The position numbers and the translations under genes are program-made. Source: Escherichia sp. MOD1-EC7003 (GTDB lineage Bacteria > Pseudomonadota > Gammaproteobacteria > Enterobacterales > Enterobacteriaceae). From it: a DNA stretch of 64,000 nt. Under the pieces are notes generated by a model. That model worked only from the letters and a program-made list of their open reading frames with translations, made no database searches and had not been told where the DNA came from. Positions 1 to 7,977 of the stretch are shown in pieces. Positions within the stretch are counted from its first letter, which is position 1. Every line of letters starts with the position of its first letter. The stretch lies in contig NZ_PTRE01000033.1 in the NCBI RefSeq assembly GCF_002965065.1, forward strand, positions 30,250 through 94,249. The letters run 5' to 3'.

Positions 1-347
1 AGGCGGGGGATGTGGTGTATTGCGATCCGCCTTATGACGGTACGTTTTCCGGCTATCACACTGATGGCTTCACTGAAGATGACCAGTATCACCTGGCATC
101 CGTTCTTGAACATCGATCATCTGAAGGTCATCCGGTCATTGTTTCTAACAGTGACACATCCCTGATCCGTTCGCTGTATCGCAATTTTACTCACCACTAC
201 ATCAAGGCAAAACGCAGCATCGGCGTGGCAGCTGGTGAGAGTAAATCTGCAACAGAAATCATCGCTGTTTCCGGGCCGCGCTGCTGGGTAGGATTTGATC
301 CTTCGCGTGGCGTGGATTGTTCCGTCGTGTACGGAGTGCGTGCATGA
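1..347 (+). CDS. DNA N6-adenine methyltransferase, C-terminal part (cut by window edge)
   Basis: The reading frame is open from the first complete codon (position 3) to the stop at 345-347, so the gene starts upstream of the window. The visible part begins with the catalytic motif DPPY (motif IV of D12-class adenine methyltransferases), followed by a phage Dam-like C-terminal domain ending in VVYGVRA. Dam-type methylases are common just before gene A in P2-like phages, and probably methylate GATC or related sites on phage DNA. The stop overlaps the start of gene A (ATGA at 344-347), so the two are translationally coupled. Confidence 0.85.
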   Translation, partial: AGDVVYCDPPYDGTFSGYHTDGFTEDDQYHLASVLEHRSSEGHPVIVSNSDTSLIRSLYRNFTHHYIKAKRSIGVAAGESKSATEIIAVSGPRCWVGFDPSRGVDCSVVYGVRA

Positions 348-2758
348 GCCATGCTGATATGAACAACTGCAGCGGCTTTAACGAGGTCGCCGCAGCATTC
401 TCATGGAACAGCCCGAAAAAGGCCATTAACCCTTATCTGGACCCGGCGGAAGTTGCGCCGGTTTCTGCGCTTTCAAACCTGATCACTCTGTACGCTGCCG
501 ATAACGAGCAGGAACAACTGCGCCGCGAGGCACTGAGTGATCAGGTCTGGGAGCGTTATTTCTTTAATGAATCCCGTGATCCTGTCCAACGCGAAATGGA
601 GCAGGATAAGCTAATTAGCCGGGCAAAGCTGGCGCATGAGCAGCAGCGTTTTAATCCAGACATGGCCATTCTGGCGGACGTCAACGCCCAGCCTTCCCAT
701 ATCAGCAAGCCGCTGATGCAACGTATTAAATACTTCAGCAGCCTGGGCAGGCCAAAGGCTTATTCCCGCTATTTGCGTGAGACGATTAAGCCATGCTTGG
801 AACGACTGGAGCATGTACGCGACAGTCAGCTATCCACTTCTTTTCGCTTTATGGCAAGCCATGAAGGGCTGGACGGCCTGCTGATCCTGCCTGAAATGAG
901 TCAGGATCAGGTGAAACGCCTGTCCACCTTGGTAGCTGCGCATATGAGCATGTGCCTTGATACAGCTTGTGGCGATTTGTATGCCACCGATGATGTTACG
1001 CCAGAAGAAATCCGCAAGACATGGGAAAAGGTGGCAGCGGAAACCCTGCGTCTGGATGTTATCCCGCCTGCGTTTGAGCAACTCTGTCGGAAAAGAAACC
1101 GCCGTAAACCCGTGCCTTATGAACTCATTCCGGGTTCGCTGGCGCGTATGTTATGCGCCGACTGGTGGTATCGGAAATTATGGAAGATGCGTTGCGAATG
1201 GCGGGAAGAGCAGTTGCGTGCTGTTTGCCTGGTCAGCAAAAAAGCATCTCCCTATGTCAGCTATGAAGCCGTGATGCATAAACGTGAGCAGCGCCGTAAG
1301 TCGCTGGAGTTTTTCCGTTCTCATGAACTGGTGAACGAAGACGGCGACACGCTGGATATGGAAGACGTGGTAAACGCCAGCAGCAGCAACCCTGCGCATC
1401 GCCGCAATGAGATGATGGCCTGTGTTAAAGGTCTGGAGCTTATCGCGGAAATGCGTGGTGACTGCGCCGTTTTCTACACCATCACCTGTCCGTCACGTTT
1501 CCATTCCACGCTAAATAACGGCAGGCCCAACCCGACCTGGACAAATGCGACGGTAAGACAAAGCAGTGATTATCTGGTCGGTATGTTTGCTGCATTTCGT
1601 AAGGCTATGCACAAAGCCGGGTTGCGCTGGTATGGCGTGCGGGTGGCTGAGCCGCATCATGACGGCACAGTTCACTGGCACCTGTTGTGTTTCATGCGCA
1701 AAAAAGACCGCCGCGCCATTACTGCATTGTTGCGTAAGTTTGCCATCCGTGAAGACCGCGAGGAGCTGGGCAATAACACGGGGCCGCGCTTTAAGTCTGA
1801 GCTGATAAACCCGCGCAAAGGAACGCCGACAAGCTACATTGCGAAATATATCAGTAAGAATATTGACGGGCGTGGTCTGGCTGGCGAGATCAGTAAGGAA
1901 ACGGGTAAATCCCTGCGTGATAACGCTGAATACGTTAATGCCTGGGCGTCTCTGCATCGTGTTCAGCAATTCCGCTTCTTTGGCATTCCGGGGCGTCAGG
2001 CTTACCGTGAACTGCGATTGCTGGCTGGTCAGGCGGCAAGGCAACAGGGTGACAAAAAAGCAGGTGCGCCGGTACTGGATAACCCGCGCCTTGATGCCAT
2101 CCTGGCTGCTGCTGATGCTGGTTGTTTTGCCACCTACATCATGAAGCAGGGCGGCGTACTGGTTCCCCGCAAATATCACCTCATCAGAACCGCTTATGAA
2201 ATCAACGAAGAGCCAACCGCCTATGGCGATCACGGTATTCGTATTTATGGCATCTGGTCACCCATTGCAGAGGGCAAGATCTGCACTCATGCAGTGAAGT
2301 GGAAAATGGTTCGTAAGGCCGTTGACGTTCAGGAGGCGGCAGCCGACCAGGGCGCTTGCGCCCCTTGGACTCGTGGCAATAACTGTCCCCTTGCGGAAAA
2401 TTTGAACCAACAGGAGAAAGATAAATCAGCTGATGGGGACACCAGAACGGACATTACCCGCATGGATGACAAGGAGTTGCACGATTACCTGCACAGTATG
2501 AGCAAAAAAGAGCGCCGGGAACTGGCAGCAAGGTTACGCCTGGTGAAGCCGAAACGGCGTAGAGACTACAAACAGCGAATTACAGACCATCAACGACAGC
2601 AGCTCGTCTATGAACTGAAGTCCAGAGGATTTGATGGCAGCGAGAAAGAGGTCGATTTACTCCTTCGCGGTGGCAGTATTCCGTCAGGAGCAGGCCTGCG
2701 TATCTTCTATCGGAACCAGCGTTTGCAGGAAGATGATAAGTGGCGGAATCTGTATTAA
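344..2758 (+). CDS. A: Phage replication initiation endonuclease gpA
   Basis: This 804-residue protein is a rolling-circle replication initiator of the P2 gpA family. In P2 it nicks the origin, which lies inside the A gene, and joins covalently to the 5' end. A His-hydrophobic-His metal motif (HWH) lies at about residues 444-446. A paired-tyrosine motif YIAKY at about 498-502 corresponds to the two catalytic tyrosines of P2 gpA. I chose ATG 344, which overlaps the methylase stop and has a purine-rich site upstream, over a TTG at 317. The protein is slightly longer than P2 gpA (761 aa). Long antisense frames inside it are coding shadows. Confidence 0.93.
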   Translation: MSHADMNNCSGFNEVAAAFSWNSPKKAINPYLDPAEVAPVSALSNLITLYAADNEQEQLRREALSDQVWERYFFNESRDPVQREMEQDKLISRAKLAHEQQRFNPDMAILADVNAQPSHISKPLMQRIKYFSSLGRPKAYSRYLRETIKPCLERLEHVRDSQLSTSFRFMASHEGLDGLLILPEMSQDQVKRLSTLVAAHMSMCLDTACGDLYATDDVTPEEIRKTWEKVAAETLRLDVIPPAFEQLCRKRNRRKPVPYELIPGSLARMLCADWWYRKLWKMRCEWREEQLRAVCLVSKKASPYVSYEAVMHKREQRRKSLEFFRSHELVNEDGDTLDMEDVVNASSSNPAHRRNEMMACVKGLELIAEMRGDCAVFYTITCPSRFHSTLNNGRPNPTWTNATVRQSSDYLVGMFAAFRKAMHKAGLRWYGVRVAEPHHDGTVHWHLLCFMRKKDRRAITALLRKFAIREDREELGNNTGPRFKSELINPRKGTPTSYIAKYISKNIDGRGLAGEISKETGKSLRDNAEYVNAWASLHRVQQFRFFGIPGRQAYRELRLLAGQAARQQGDKKAGAPVLDNPRLDAILAAADAGCFATYIMKQGGVLVPRKYHLIRTAYEINEEPTAYGDHGIRIYGIWSPIAEGKICTHAVKWKMVRKAVDVQEAAADQGACAPWTRGNNCPLAENLNQQEKDKSADGDTRTDITRMDDKELHDYLHSMSKKERRELAARLRLVKPKRRRDYKQRITDHQRQQLVYELKSRGFDGSEKEVDLLLRGGSIPSGAGLRIFYRNQRLQEDDKWRNLY

Positions 2759-2850
2759 TTACGCGGGTTAACAATTCGTGCTCTTAATAATACCAGGCAT
2801 ATCAGGCTGATGAACGTAAAAAAACGTTTTACATCAGTAAGATTATTATA

Positions 2851-2870
2851 TACTGTAAATATAAACAGTG
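2851..2870 (+). promoter_or_regulatory. LexA (SOS) box
   Basis: TACTGTAAATATAAACAGTG contains CTGT-N8-ACAG and nearly matches the E. coli LexA consensus. A second, degenerate half-matching site (GTG, ten bases, CAG) follows at about 2868-2883. The box lies 40 bases before the 62-aa gene and its dinI-like neighbour. This is the layout of the SOS operons of phages 186 and Fels-2, where LexA represses an antirepressor gene. Confidence 0.8.
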
Positions 2871-2910
2871 GTTATGTATACAGTATTGCTTTGGTGTCAT
2901 AGGAGGAAAG

Positions 2911-3099
2911 ATGCAGGACTATTTTTTGGAGTCTTTGAAGCTCCAGCGCATTGATTTTTTTCTTAAGCTTGTAGCGGCTAGTGAGTGTAGTGATGAAGAG
3001 AAGGGGCTGGCCCTGCAGTGGGTTTCTGAACTGACAGATGAACTCATGGCAAAAATCAGAACCCACGAATACAACCGCTCAATGGATGTCATCAGCTGA
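2911..3099 (+). CDS. Small protein in the SOS operon; candidate antirepressor
   Basis: A 62-residue acidic, soluble, probably helical protein with no domain I can name. It has a strong ribosome site (AGGAGGA at about 2900-2906) and follows a LexA box directly, with a dinI-like gene downstream. In 186 and Fels-2 the LexA-controlled gene at this place encodes the Tum antirepressor, which inactivates the CI repressor during SOS and induces the prophage. Position and regulation suggest a similar role. The protein is much shorter than 186 Tum, so this is inference only. Confidence 0.6.
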   Translation: MQDYFLESLKLQRIDFFLKLVAASECSDEEKGLALQWVSELTDELMAKIRTHEYNRSMDVIS

Positions 3100-3109
3100 G
3101 GTGACTTTT

Positions 3110-3343
3110 ATGCGCATTGAAATAATGATCGATAAAGAGCAGAAGATTAGCCAGTCTACACTGGACGCCCTTGAATCCGAGCTTTACCGCAATCTGCGCC
3201 CCCTGTATCCCAAAACGGTAATTCGTATCCGCAAAGGTAGCTCTAACGGTGTGGAACTGACCGGACTGCAACTGGACGAAGAAAGAAAACAAGTGATGAA
3301 AATTATGCAGAAGGTGTGGGAAGACGACAGCTGGCTGCATTAA
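3110..3343 (+). CDS. DinI-like protein
   Basis: A 77-residue DinI-family protein. DinI binds RecA filaments and modulates the SOS response and LexA/UmuD cleavage. Features typical of the family are the N-terminal strand MRIEIMIDKE, a central helix, the IRIRKGSSNGVELTG region, and the acidic C-terminal helix that ends EDDSWL. I chose ATG 3110 because GAGGTGA lies just upstream; the frame is open further back to 3038 but overlaps the previous gene. It is co-transcribed with the 62-aa gene behind the LexA box. Confidence 0.85.
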   Translation: MRIEIMIDKEQKISQSTLDALESELYRNLRPLYPKTVIRIRKGSSNGVELTGLQLDEERKQVMKIMQKVWEDDSWLH

Positions 3344-3478
3344 GAAACGTTGCTGGCGTCTGAACTTGTTTCTGGCGTCAGCAAGGTTGAACAACGAGCC
3401 CTTGCGAGGCGTTAGCTCTGTAGTGCATGTCTATGCCGCATGAGATCGCATGATCGTTTGAGGATCGTTTTTGCTAAG

Positions 3479-3502
3479 GCCCGCCAGAACTGGCGGGCTT
3501 TT
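3479..3502 (+). terminator. Rho-independent terminator after the SOS/dinI operon
   Basis: A perfect stem GCCCGCCA / TGGCGGGC with a 4-base GAAC loop is followed by TTTT. It lies 135 bases after the dinI-like stop, before the candidate cos site, and ends the rightward early transcript. Confidence 0.75.
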
Positions 3503-3547
3503 GCGTAGATCATGCAGGTGCATGAAAACCACTACATAAAGCGGGCA

Positions 3548-3566
3548 GGCGTGGCGGGGATACGAG
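3548..3566 (+). other. Candidate cos (packaging) site
   Basis: GGCGTGGCGGGGATACGAG matches the remembered 186 cohesive end (GGCGTGGCGGGG...) in its first 13 bases and resembles that of P2 (GGCGAGGCGGGG...). In P2-like genomes cos lies between the early genes that end with A and the portal gene Q, which is where this is. The last bases differ from both phages, so the exact nick positions are uncertain. Confidence 0.5.
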
Positions 3567-3782
3567 CGCGCGTTGTGGCTTGCAGCGGTGATTCTTTACA
3601 TTGTGTTATCTTGAATTTATTGTAGCATTTTCGTAACAAACTAAGGTTCTTCGATTGCATAGATAGGAAAAAGTGTTTGTTTGTTAGTCACTGCTTGATT
3701 ACACTCGTCTACTCTTGAAGTAGACGATAGGTATTCGCTAGCACTTTAGGGTAATCAAACAACCTGTAAAGAGAGGATTATT
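3567..3782. other. AT-rich leader of the TAC locus
   Basis: No gene is seen between the candidate cos site and the toxin gene. Base composition changes from GC-rich phage sequence to AT-rich sequence at about 3595, which probably marks the left edge of the inserted defence cassette. It contains the nested inverted repeats described separately and presumably the TAC promoter. Confidence 0.6.
3695..3758. promoter_or_regulatory. Nested inverted repeats before the TAC operon (putative operator or leader hairpin)
   Basis: An inner perfect inverted repeat, TCGTCTACT (3705-3713) and AGTAGACGA (3719-3727), has a 5-base spacer. An outer perfect repeat, TTGATTAC (3695-3702) and GTAATCAA (3751-3758), encloses it. 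The structure ends 24 bases before the toxin GTG. Many toxin-antitoxin operons are autoregulated through palindromes in this position; a leader RNA hairpin is an equally possible reading. Confidence 0.5.
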
Positions 3783-4355
3783 GTGCAGGTAGTTCATATA
3801 GGGTTTCATAACTGCCTTAATCGTGGCAGTTATGAGACGATACGGCAAAGCGTACCCTTTTTAAGCCGTTCAGGCCCTAAACAATGGTTAACTCAAGGTT
3901 ACTATTTTTGGACTGATGACCCATACTGGGCTCATCAGTGGAACGAAGGTCATGATACGGTCATTAGTGAATTTTCTATCACCTTTGATTCAAAGGATGA
4001 GTTGCTTGATTTGGTTGGAAATGCTCGAGATATCAGGCAATTTGAAGCTATGCGTCAGAAAGTTGCCAGTACTTTGACTCGAATGAGCGCCTTGCATATC
4101 ACAGTCAATCAGGTCATTAGCTTTTTTAGAGAGCTCGAGCAATCTGATGATTTTAAAGGCGTATTTCCATATGCTGCTGTTAAGGCACAAGATAGTACGA
4201 AAGTGTCTAATCTTATAAGACTTAACTTTGTAGATGAGCGCCCAGAACAGATGGTTTCATTTACCCGTCAGCAAATGTGTGTTTATGAACATGCTCGAGG
4301 TAAGATAGAGTTTAGAAGATTTATCTTTCCAGAGCATTTCTGTGAGAAGGATTAA
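3783..4355 (+). CDS. TAC toxin, probable ADP-ribosyltransferase (CmdT-like)
   Basis: A 190-residue protein, first of three tightly packed genes. Its N-terminus (VVHIGFHN, then a GYYFWTDDPYWAHQW block at about 39-53) resembles ART-fold toxins and DUF3990-type proteins, which have an early His and a glycine-tyrosine-rich strand. It is followed by a small gene and then a SecB-like chaperone gene, the arrangement of toxin-antitoxin-chaperone (TAC) systems. The described CmdTAC system uses an ART toxin that modifies mRNA to stop phage growth, and this is my best match. The start is GTG 3783 after AGAGAGGA. The ART assignment rests on motif reading; the catalytic glutamate is not pinned down. AT-rich relative to the phage genes. 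Confidence 0.6.
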   Translation: MQVVHIGFHNCLNRGSYETIRQSVPFLSRSGPKQWLTQGYYFWTDDPYWAHQWNEGHDTVISEFSITFDSKDELLDLVGNARDIRQFEAMRQKVASTLTRMSALHITVNQVISFFRELEQSDDFKGVFPYAAVKAQDSTKVSNLIRLNFVDERPEQMVSFTRQQMCVYEHARGKIEFRRFIFPEHFCEKD

Positions 4356-4364
4356 GGAGGAAAA

Positions 4365-4598
4365 ATGCTTTCCTTTGAACAAAGAATGGCCTTACTTAAC
4401 AAGGCATTACAGCAGTATACTCCTGAGTCGCTTTATGAAAAATTAAGCTCGTACCCGGCTTATGGACCAACAATCGTAAGCTACGAGCTTCCAAGCTCCG
4501 AAGGGTTCATTACATTGAGACCACGTCTGATCAATCATGCTGCTGAACGTTCAGTGGATTTCTTTTCAGATGATACTGAATTGGATTTAGCGGCCTGA
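4365..4598 (+). CDS. TAC antitoxin (CmdA-like)
   Basis: A 77-residue acidic protein that begins 9 bases after the toxin stop, behind AAGGAGGAAAA. No DNA-binding motif is obvious. In TAC systems the antitoxin has a C-terminal chaperone-addiction (ChAD) segment that makes it unstable until the SecB-like partner binds. The C-terminal third here, with aromatic and hydrophobic residues (VDFFSDDTELDLAA), is the likely ChAD. The role is assigned from its place between toxin and chaperone and from its size. Confidence 0.6.
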   Translation: MLSFEQRMALLNKALQQYTPESLYEKLSSYPAYGPTIVSYELPSSEGFITLRPRLINHAAERSVDFFSDDTELDLAA

Positions 4599-4600
4599 CG

Positions 4601-4990
4601 ATGAAACTAAGATTACGGGATAATACTGTTACTCGACTGTTGTTTGTCGATGCTGAAGGGCGCAAAATCGAATCTGGTTTTGCGCTTCGATTTAAGCCCA
4701 TTTTTGATGAAAATCCGCGCGAATTTTCAGTATTGTTTGATTTTTATTACATTACTGAGAATGATCGGGCATTACGAGTCGAGTTTCAAAGTGTTTTTGA
4801 AACAGATAAAGACATTGACGATTCTTTTAAAGAATCGAAGTTTCCAGTTGTTAATGCTCCTGCGATATCGTTCCCGTTTTTACGTTCGTTTGTTGCCAAT
4901 TTTTTGATGACAAGTGGGTATACACCGATCCTGCTTCCTAGCTTTAACTTTACAACTTTTGAACAGGATATCGGGAAGTTTCCTAACTGA
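4601..4990 (+). CDS. SecB-like chaperone of the TAC system (CmdC-like)
   Basis: A 129-residue protein starting 3 bases after the antitoxin stop. The C-terminal half has the SecB pattern NAPAISFPFLRSF, then GYTPILLPSFNFTTF (about residues 87-122), equivalent to the FP-x-L and L-x-x-x-NF elements of SecB. The N-terminal strands alternate charged and hydrophobic residues like the SecB substrate groove. TAC chaperones stabilise the antitoxin. Phage proteins such as tail components titrate the chaperone away, which frees the toxin. This gene is the strongest evidence that the locus is a TAC system. Confidence 0.72.
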   Translation: MKLRLRDNTVTRLLFVDAEGRKIESGFALRFKPIFDENPREFSVLFDFYYITENDRALRVEFQSVFETDKDIDDSFKESKFPVVNAPAISFPFLRSFVANFLMTSGYTPILLPSFNFTTFEQDIGKFPN

Positions 4991-4993
4991 GAA

Positions 4994-5017
4994 AAGGGCT
5001 ATGTTTAGCCCTTTTTT
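4994..5017. terminator. Bidirectional terminator between TAC chaperone and gene Q
   Basis: The stem GGGCTA (4996-5001) / TAGCCC (5006-5011) is followed by six T on the + strand and preceded by four A, which read as T on the minus strand. It can end both the TAC operon and the leftward P-Q transcript. Confidence 0.75.
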
Positions 5018-5028
5018 ATTAAGTTGAT

Positions 5029-6069
5029 TCAATTTTTATCTAAGCTCATGGTGTAAGGCTCGAAGCGGATCACTTCTTCACCAAGCCAGTCGTTAAGCTC
5101 CTGTAGCCTTTTCTGTAGTGGGATAAGTTCGTTGCGAACAAAAACTTTGCTGGCTTTCTCTACATCCCCAAAACCCCCAACATTATTCGGCATAATCCCC
5201 ATCATCTGTGGCGGAACACGATGCGCGGCCATCATGTCATCACGACTCACGTTCTTGATGTTCAGAAATTCATCTTTCGCTGCGACTTCTGACAACGGGA
5301 TGATCTGAAGCCCGTCCTTTTTGCCGTTAGGCGAGTACATAAACAGGTTGCGGAAGTTACCCGGTCCTTTGGCGCTTTTCATCGCGTGGCGGAGGTTGTT
5401 CACGTCCTCCTGGTTCTGCGCGGCATCGGTCATGTACATGATGAAGCCAGCATGACTGCCGTTTATGTAATACTTTCGACGGAACAGCGTGGCGGACTCA
5501 TTGAGCAGGGCGGACGGAATAGCAGAAAGATAGCCGGGCAGGCCATAGATCTCCTGATTTATGTCCGGTTCCATCAGATGGAAAATGCTGCCTTTCGTGA
5601 ACTGATACGGCTGCGTGGTCATGCCGTATTGCACAAACCAGTAGGTATCCAGGTCTAACCCGCGTCGGGTGTATTTTGCCAGCGCAGGCTCAAGGGCGAT
5701 AACTTCACTGAAGCGGTTAGTGCGTTTCTCCAGGTAGGCGTTACCAAATACCAGATAGTCCTGCACAAAACGCGAAAAAGCCTGCTGGCTGAGCAGCGGG
5801 TGAGGGATGTAGGTGCTGGTCAGAATGTTGCACTTCACCGCAATTGGTGAACTGTGATGCACGGCAGCGCGGAAGGTGCGCGCCAGTCCGTCAAAGCTGA
5901 CAGGAGGCTCATACCAGCGATCTGTCTGTACGCATTCCACATAGTCCAGCAGTTCGCGGCGGTCAAGTACAGGAACGGGATCACCGAAGCTGAATGCTTC
6001 GGCTGAAGTCTGGCTTTTATGCTTGAGCTGATTCGTCGCCGCAGCGCGGTTTTTCTTACTCTTTCCCAT
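5029..6069 (-). CDS. Q: Portal protein gpQ
   Basis: A 346-residue portal of the P2 family (phage_portal_2/PBSX type). It forms the dodecameric ring at the capsid vertex through which DNA is packaged and to which the tail joins. Family-typical segments include QAFSRFVQDYLVFGNAYLE and the HRVPPQMMGIMPNNVGGFGD region near the C-terminus. The start is placed at ATG 6069, which overlaps the stop of P (TGATG); an upstream TTG gives one more codon. It is the second gene of the leftward late operon P-Q. Confidence 0.93.
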   Translation of the reverse strand: MGKSKKNRAAATNQLKHKSQTSAEAFSFGDPVPVLDRRELLDYVECVQTDRWYEPPVSFDGLARTFRAAVHHSSPIAVKCNILTSTYIPHPLLSQQAFSRFVQDYLVFGNAYLEKRTNRFSEVIALEPALAKYTRRGLDLDTYWFVQYGMTTQPYQFTKGSIFHLMEPDINQEIYGLPGYLSAIPSALLNESATLFRRKYYINGSHAGFIMYMTDAAQNQEDVNNLRHAMKSAKGPGNFRNLFMYSPNGKKDGLQIIPLSEVAAKDEFLNIKNVSRDDMMAAHRVPPQMMGIMPNNVGGFGDVEKASKVFVRNELIPLQKRLQELNDWLGEEVIRFEPYTMSLDKN

Positions 6070-7835
6070 CAAAAAATCTCCACAATATTGCTGGTATTGG
6101 CGGACTCGCCCTGCAGCGGTTCGTTAAACAGTGCGTGCATCGTTGCCCAGGCCAGATCGGCGTGGCTGGCTTCTTCGCTGCGGCTGGCTTCATAGGTCGG
6201 GCGGTTGCCACTGGCGGTGGTGGCGCGACGGATTGCCATAAATGACTGCGCTATGTCGGTGTGTCCGGCGTCAAACTCCAGACGACGGTGACTGATAATG
6301 TCGTAGGCTTTGAGTACCAGGGCGTTTTTAACGTTAGGGTTGTAGACAAACTCCCGGACGGCAGGAAAGAACGCTTTCACGTTCTCGTAAACCCCGTGAC
6401 CGACACCTGTTGAGTCGATGCCGATATAGGTCACGTTGTACTGTTCGGTCAGTTTTTTGATGGCGTCAGCCTGGGCGCGGAAGTCCATCCCGCGCCACTG
6501 GTGACGCTCAAGAATGCGAAACTTACCGCCTGGCACGGCTGGCGGTGCCACCACCACGCATCCGGCGCTGTCGCCGTTCTGCGTACCTTTTGCCGGGTCA
6601 TAACCGATCCACACCTCGCGCCAGCCAAACGGGCGCAGGGCCAGTGCATGAAAGTCGGTCCAGACTTCCCAACTGTCCACCATGCACGCCTGCAGTTCGC
6701 TGAGCGGGAACACGGACGCGAGATCGTCCACGAACTCGCACATCAGCAGGTTCTGGTATTCGTCCGGGCTGTACTCCATGCGTAGCTGGTCGAGGTCGAA
6801 CAGGTTACAGCCGCCGCGCACCGCATCTTCCACGGTGACTATCTGGCGGTATTGCCCGTCTGCGCACAGCAGGCCGGGGGCCAGATTGCTGTGGGACAGG
6901 TCGATGTCCACCTTGTCGGCTTTGTTGCGTCCACGGTTGAACAGCGCACCGGACCAGAACGGATAAGCACTGTGGGTCAGGCTGGATGGCGTGGAAAAAT
7001 AGGTTTGTCGCCATTTTTTGTGAATAGCCATACCGGAAGCCACTTTACGCAGCTCCTGAAATTTCGGTATCCAGAAATATTCATCCAGATACAGGTTGCC
7101 GTGATAACTCTGGGCAGTGCGGGCATTGGTGCCGAGGAAGTAAAGCGTGGCACCGTTAGGAAGCACCATCGGATCACCTTTCAGCTCCACCTCCACTTCT
7201 TTGGCGAAGTCGATGATGTACTGCTTAAAGACGTGGGCCTGTGCCTTGCTGGCGGAAAGGAAAATCTGGTTACGTCCGGTCAGCAGGGCGTCAATCAGGG
7301 CTTCACGGGCAAAATAGAAGGTTGCGCCGATCTGGCGTGACTTCAGCAGGTTGCGGATGCGGTTGGTTTTTCCGGCTTCCCACCAGTGGCGCTGGTAGTT
7401 GAACATGGAGGAATGGAAGATTTCTTCCAGCTTCTCAATCTGTTCATCGGTGAAAACATTCTTTTCCGGCTGACGGCGTGGGCCTTTGTTGCGGTTGGCG
7501 ACGTTAGGGTTTAAGTCGGCTTCGTTGCCGCCATTGTTAAACTTGCCGATCCGCGCGTGGCGCTCCGACTGGCGCGCCAGCAGGTCAATCTCTTTGAAAT
7601 CTTTCCCTTCTTTGTGCTCCTTCATAATGAGCTGGCAGTAGCGTGCGGCGGTGGTGAGCTGCATCTGATCCAGCGGCCCATAGTCACCCCACTTGTCGCG
7701 TTTTTTCCAGCTGTGAACAGTTGCAACTTTCTCGCCCAGCATTTCAGCAATGCGGGCGACGCGGTATCCCTGAAAGTACAGCAGCATGGCCTGCCGACGG
7801 GGATCGAGATCTGCGGGTGTCAGTGTGGTGTTCAT
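6069..7835 (-). CDS. P: Terminase ATPase (large) subunit gpP
   Basis: A 588-residue terminase large subunit of the P2 type (P2 gpP is about 590 aa). The N-terminus has a small DNA-binding helix-turn-helix region (GYRVARIAEMLGEKVATVHSWKKRDKWG). The ATPase core includes KSRQIGATFYFAREAL (Walker-like A) and LYLDEYFWI (Walker B). The C-terminal nuclease part includes WIGYDPAKGTQNGDSAGCVVV, with a metal-binding Asp. With gpM it cuts cos and pumps DNA into the prohead. It is first in the leftward operon from the Ogr-dependent promoter at 7882-7899. Confidence 0.95.
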   Translation of the reverse strand: MNTTLTPADLDPRRQAMLLYFQGYRVARIAEMLGEKVATVHSWKKRDKWGDYGPLDQMQLTTAARYCQLIMKEHKEGKDFKEIDLLARQSERHARIGKFNNGGNEADLNPNVANRNKGPRRQPEKNVFTDEQIEKLEEIFHSSMFNYQRHWWEAGKTNRIRNLLKSRQIGATFYFAREALIDALLTGRNQIFLSASKAQAHVFKQYIIDFAKEVEVELKGDPMVLPNGATLYFLGTNARTAQSYHGNLYLDEYFWIPKFQELRKVASGMAIHKKWRQTYFSTPSSLTHSAYPFWSGALFNRGRNKADKVDIDLSHSNLAPGLLCADGQYRQIVTVEDAVRGGCNLFDLDQLRMEYSPDEYQNLLMCEFVDDLASVFPLSELQACMVDSWEVWTDFHALALRPFGWREVWIGYDPAKGTQNGDSAGCVVVAPPAVPGGKFRILERHQWRGMDFRAQADAIKKLTEQYNVTYIGIDSTGVGHGVYENVKAFFPAVREFVYNPNVKNALVLKAYDIISHRRLEFDAGHTDIAQSFMAIRRATTASGNRPTYEASRSEEASHADLAWATMHALFNEPLQGESANTSNIVEIF

Positions 7836-7881
7836 GGCACAAACCTACAGCCTTGAATGAAGGCTTTCCCCGCCTGCGGTT

Positions 7882-7899
7882 TGTGTGGTTGTCGGTACA
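7882..7899. promoter_or_regulatory. Ogr-dependent divergent late promoter region (PP/PO)
   Basis: TGT-N12-ACA (TGTGTGGTTGTCGGTACA) matches the Ogr/Delta activator half-site pattern of P2 late promoters. It lies in the 142-bp interval between the divergent P and O genes, so it should serve PP, PO or both. Ogr itself is encoded at 27056-27274. Confidence 0.75.
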
Positions 7900-7977
7900 A
7901 ATACCGCGCATTGTTTCACTGCCCCCATCACCGCAACCATAAGGCTCCAGTAAGTTTTTTCTAACGGAGCACGGCTC

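Noticed and set aside
1511..2233. 240-codon open frame antisense to gene A
   Set aside because: It is fully inside gpA with no ribosome site and a composition explained by gpA codon use; a coding shadow.
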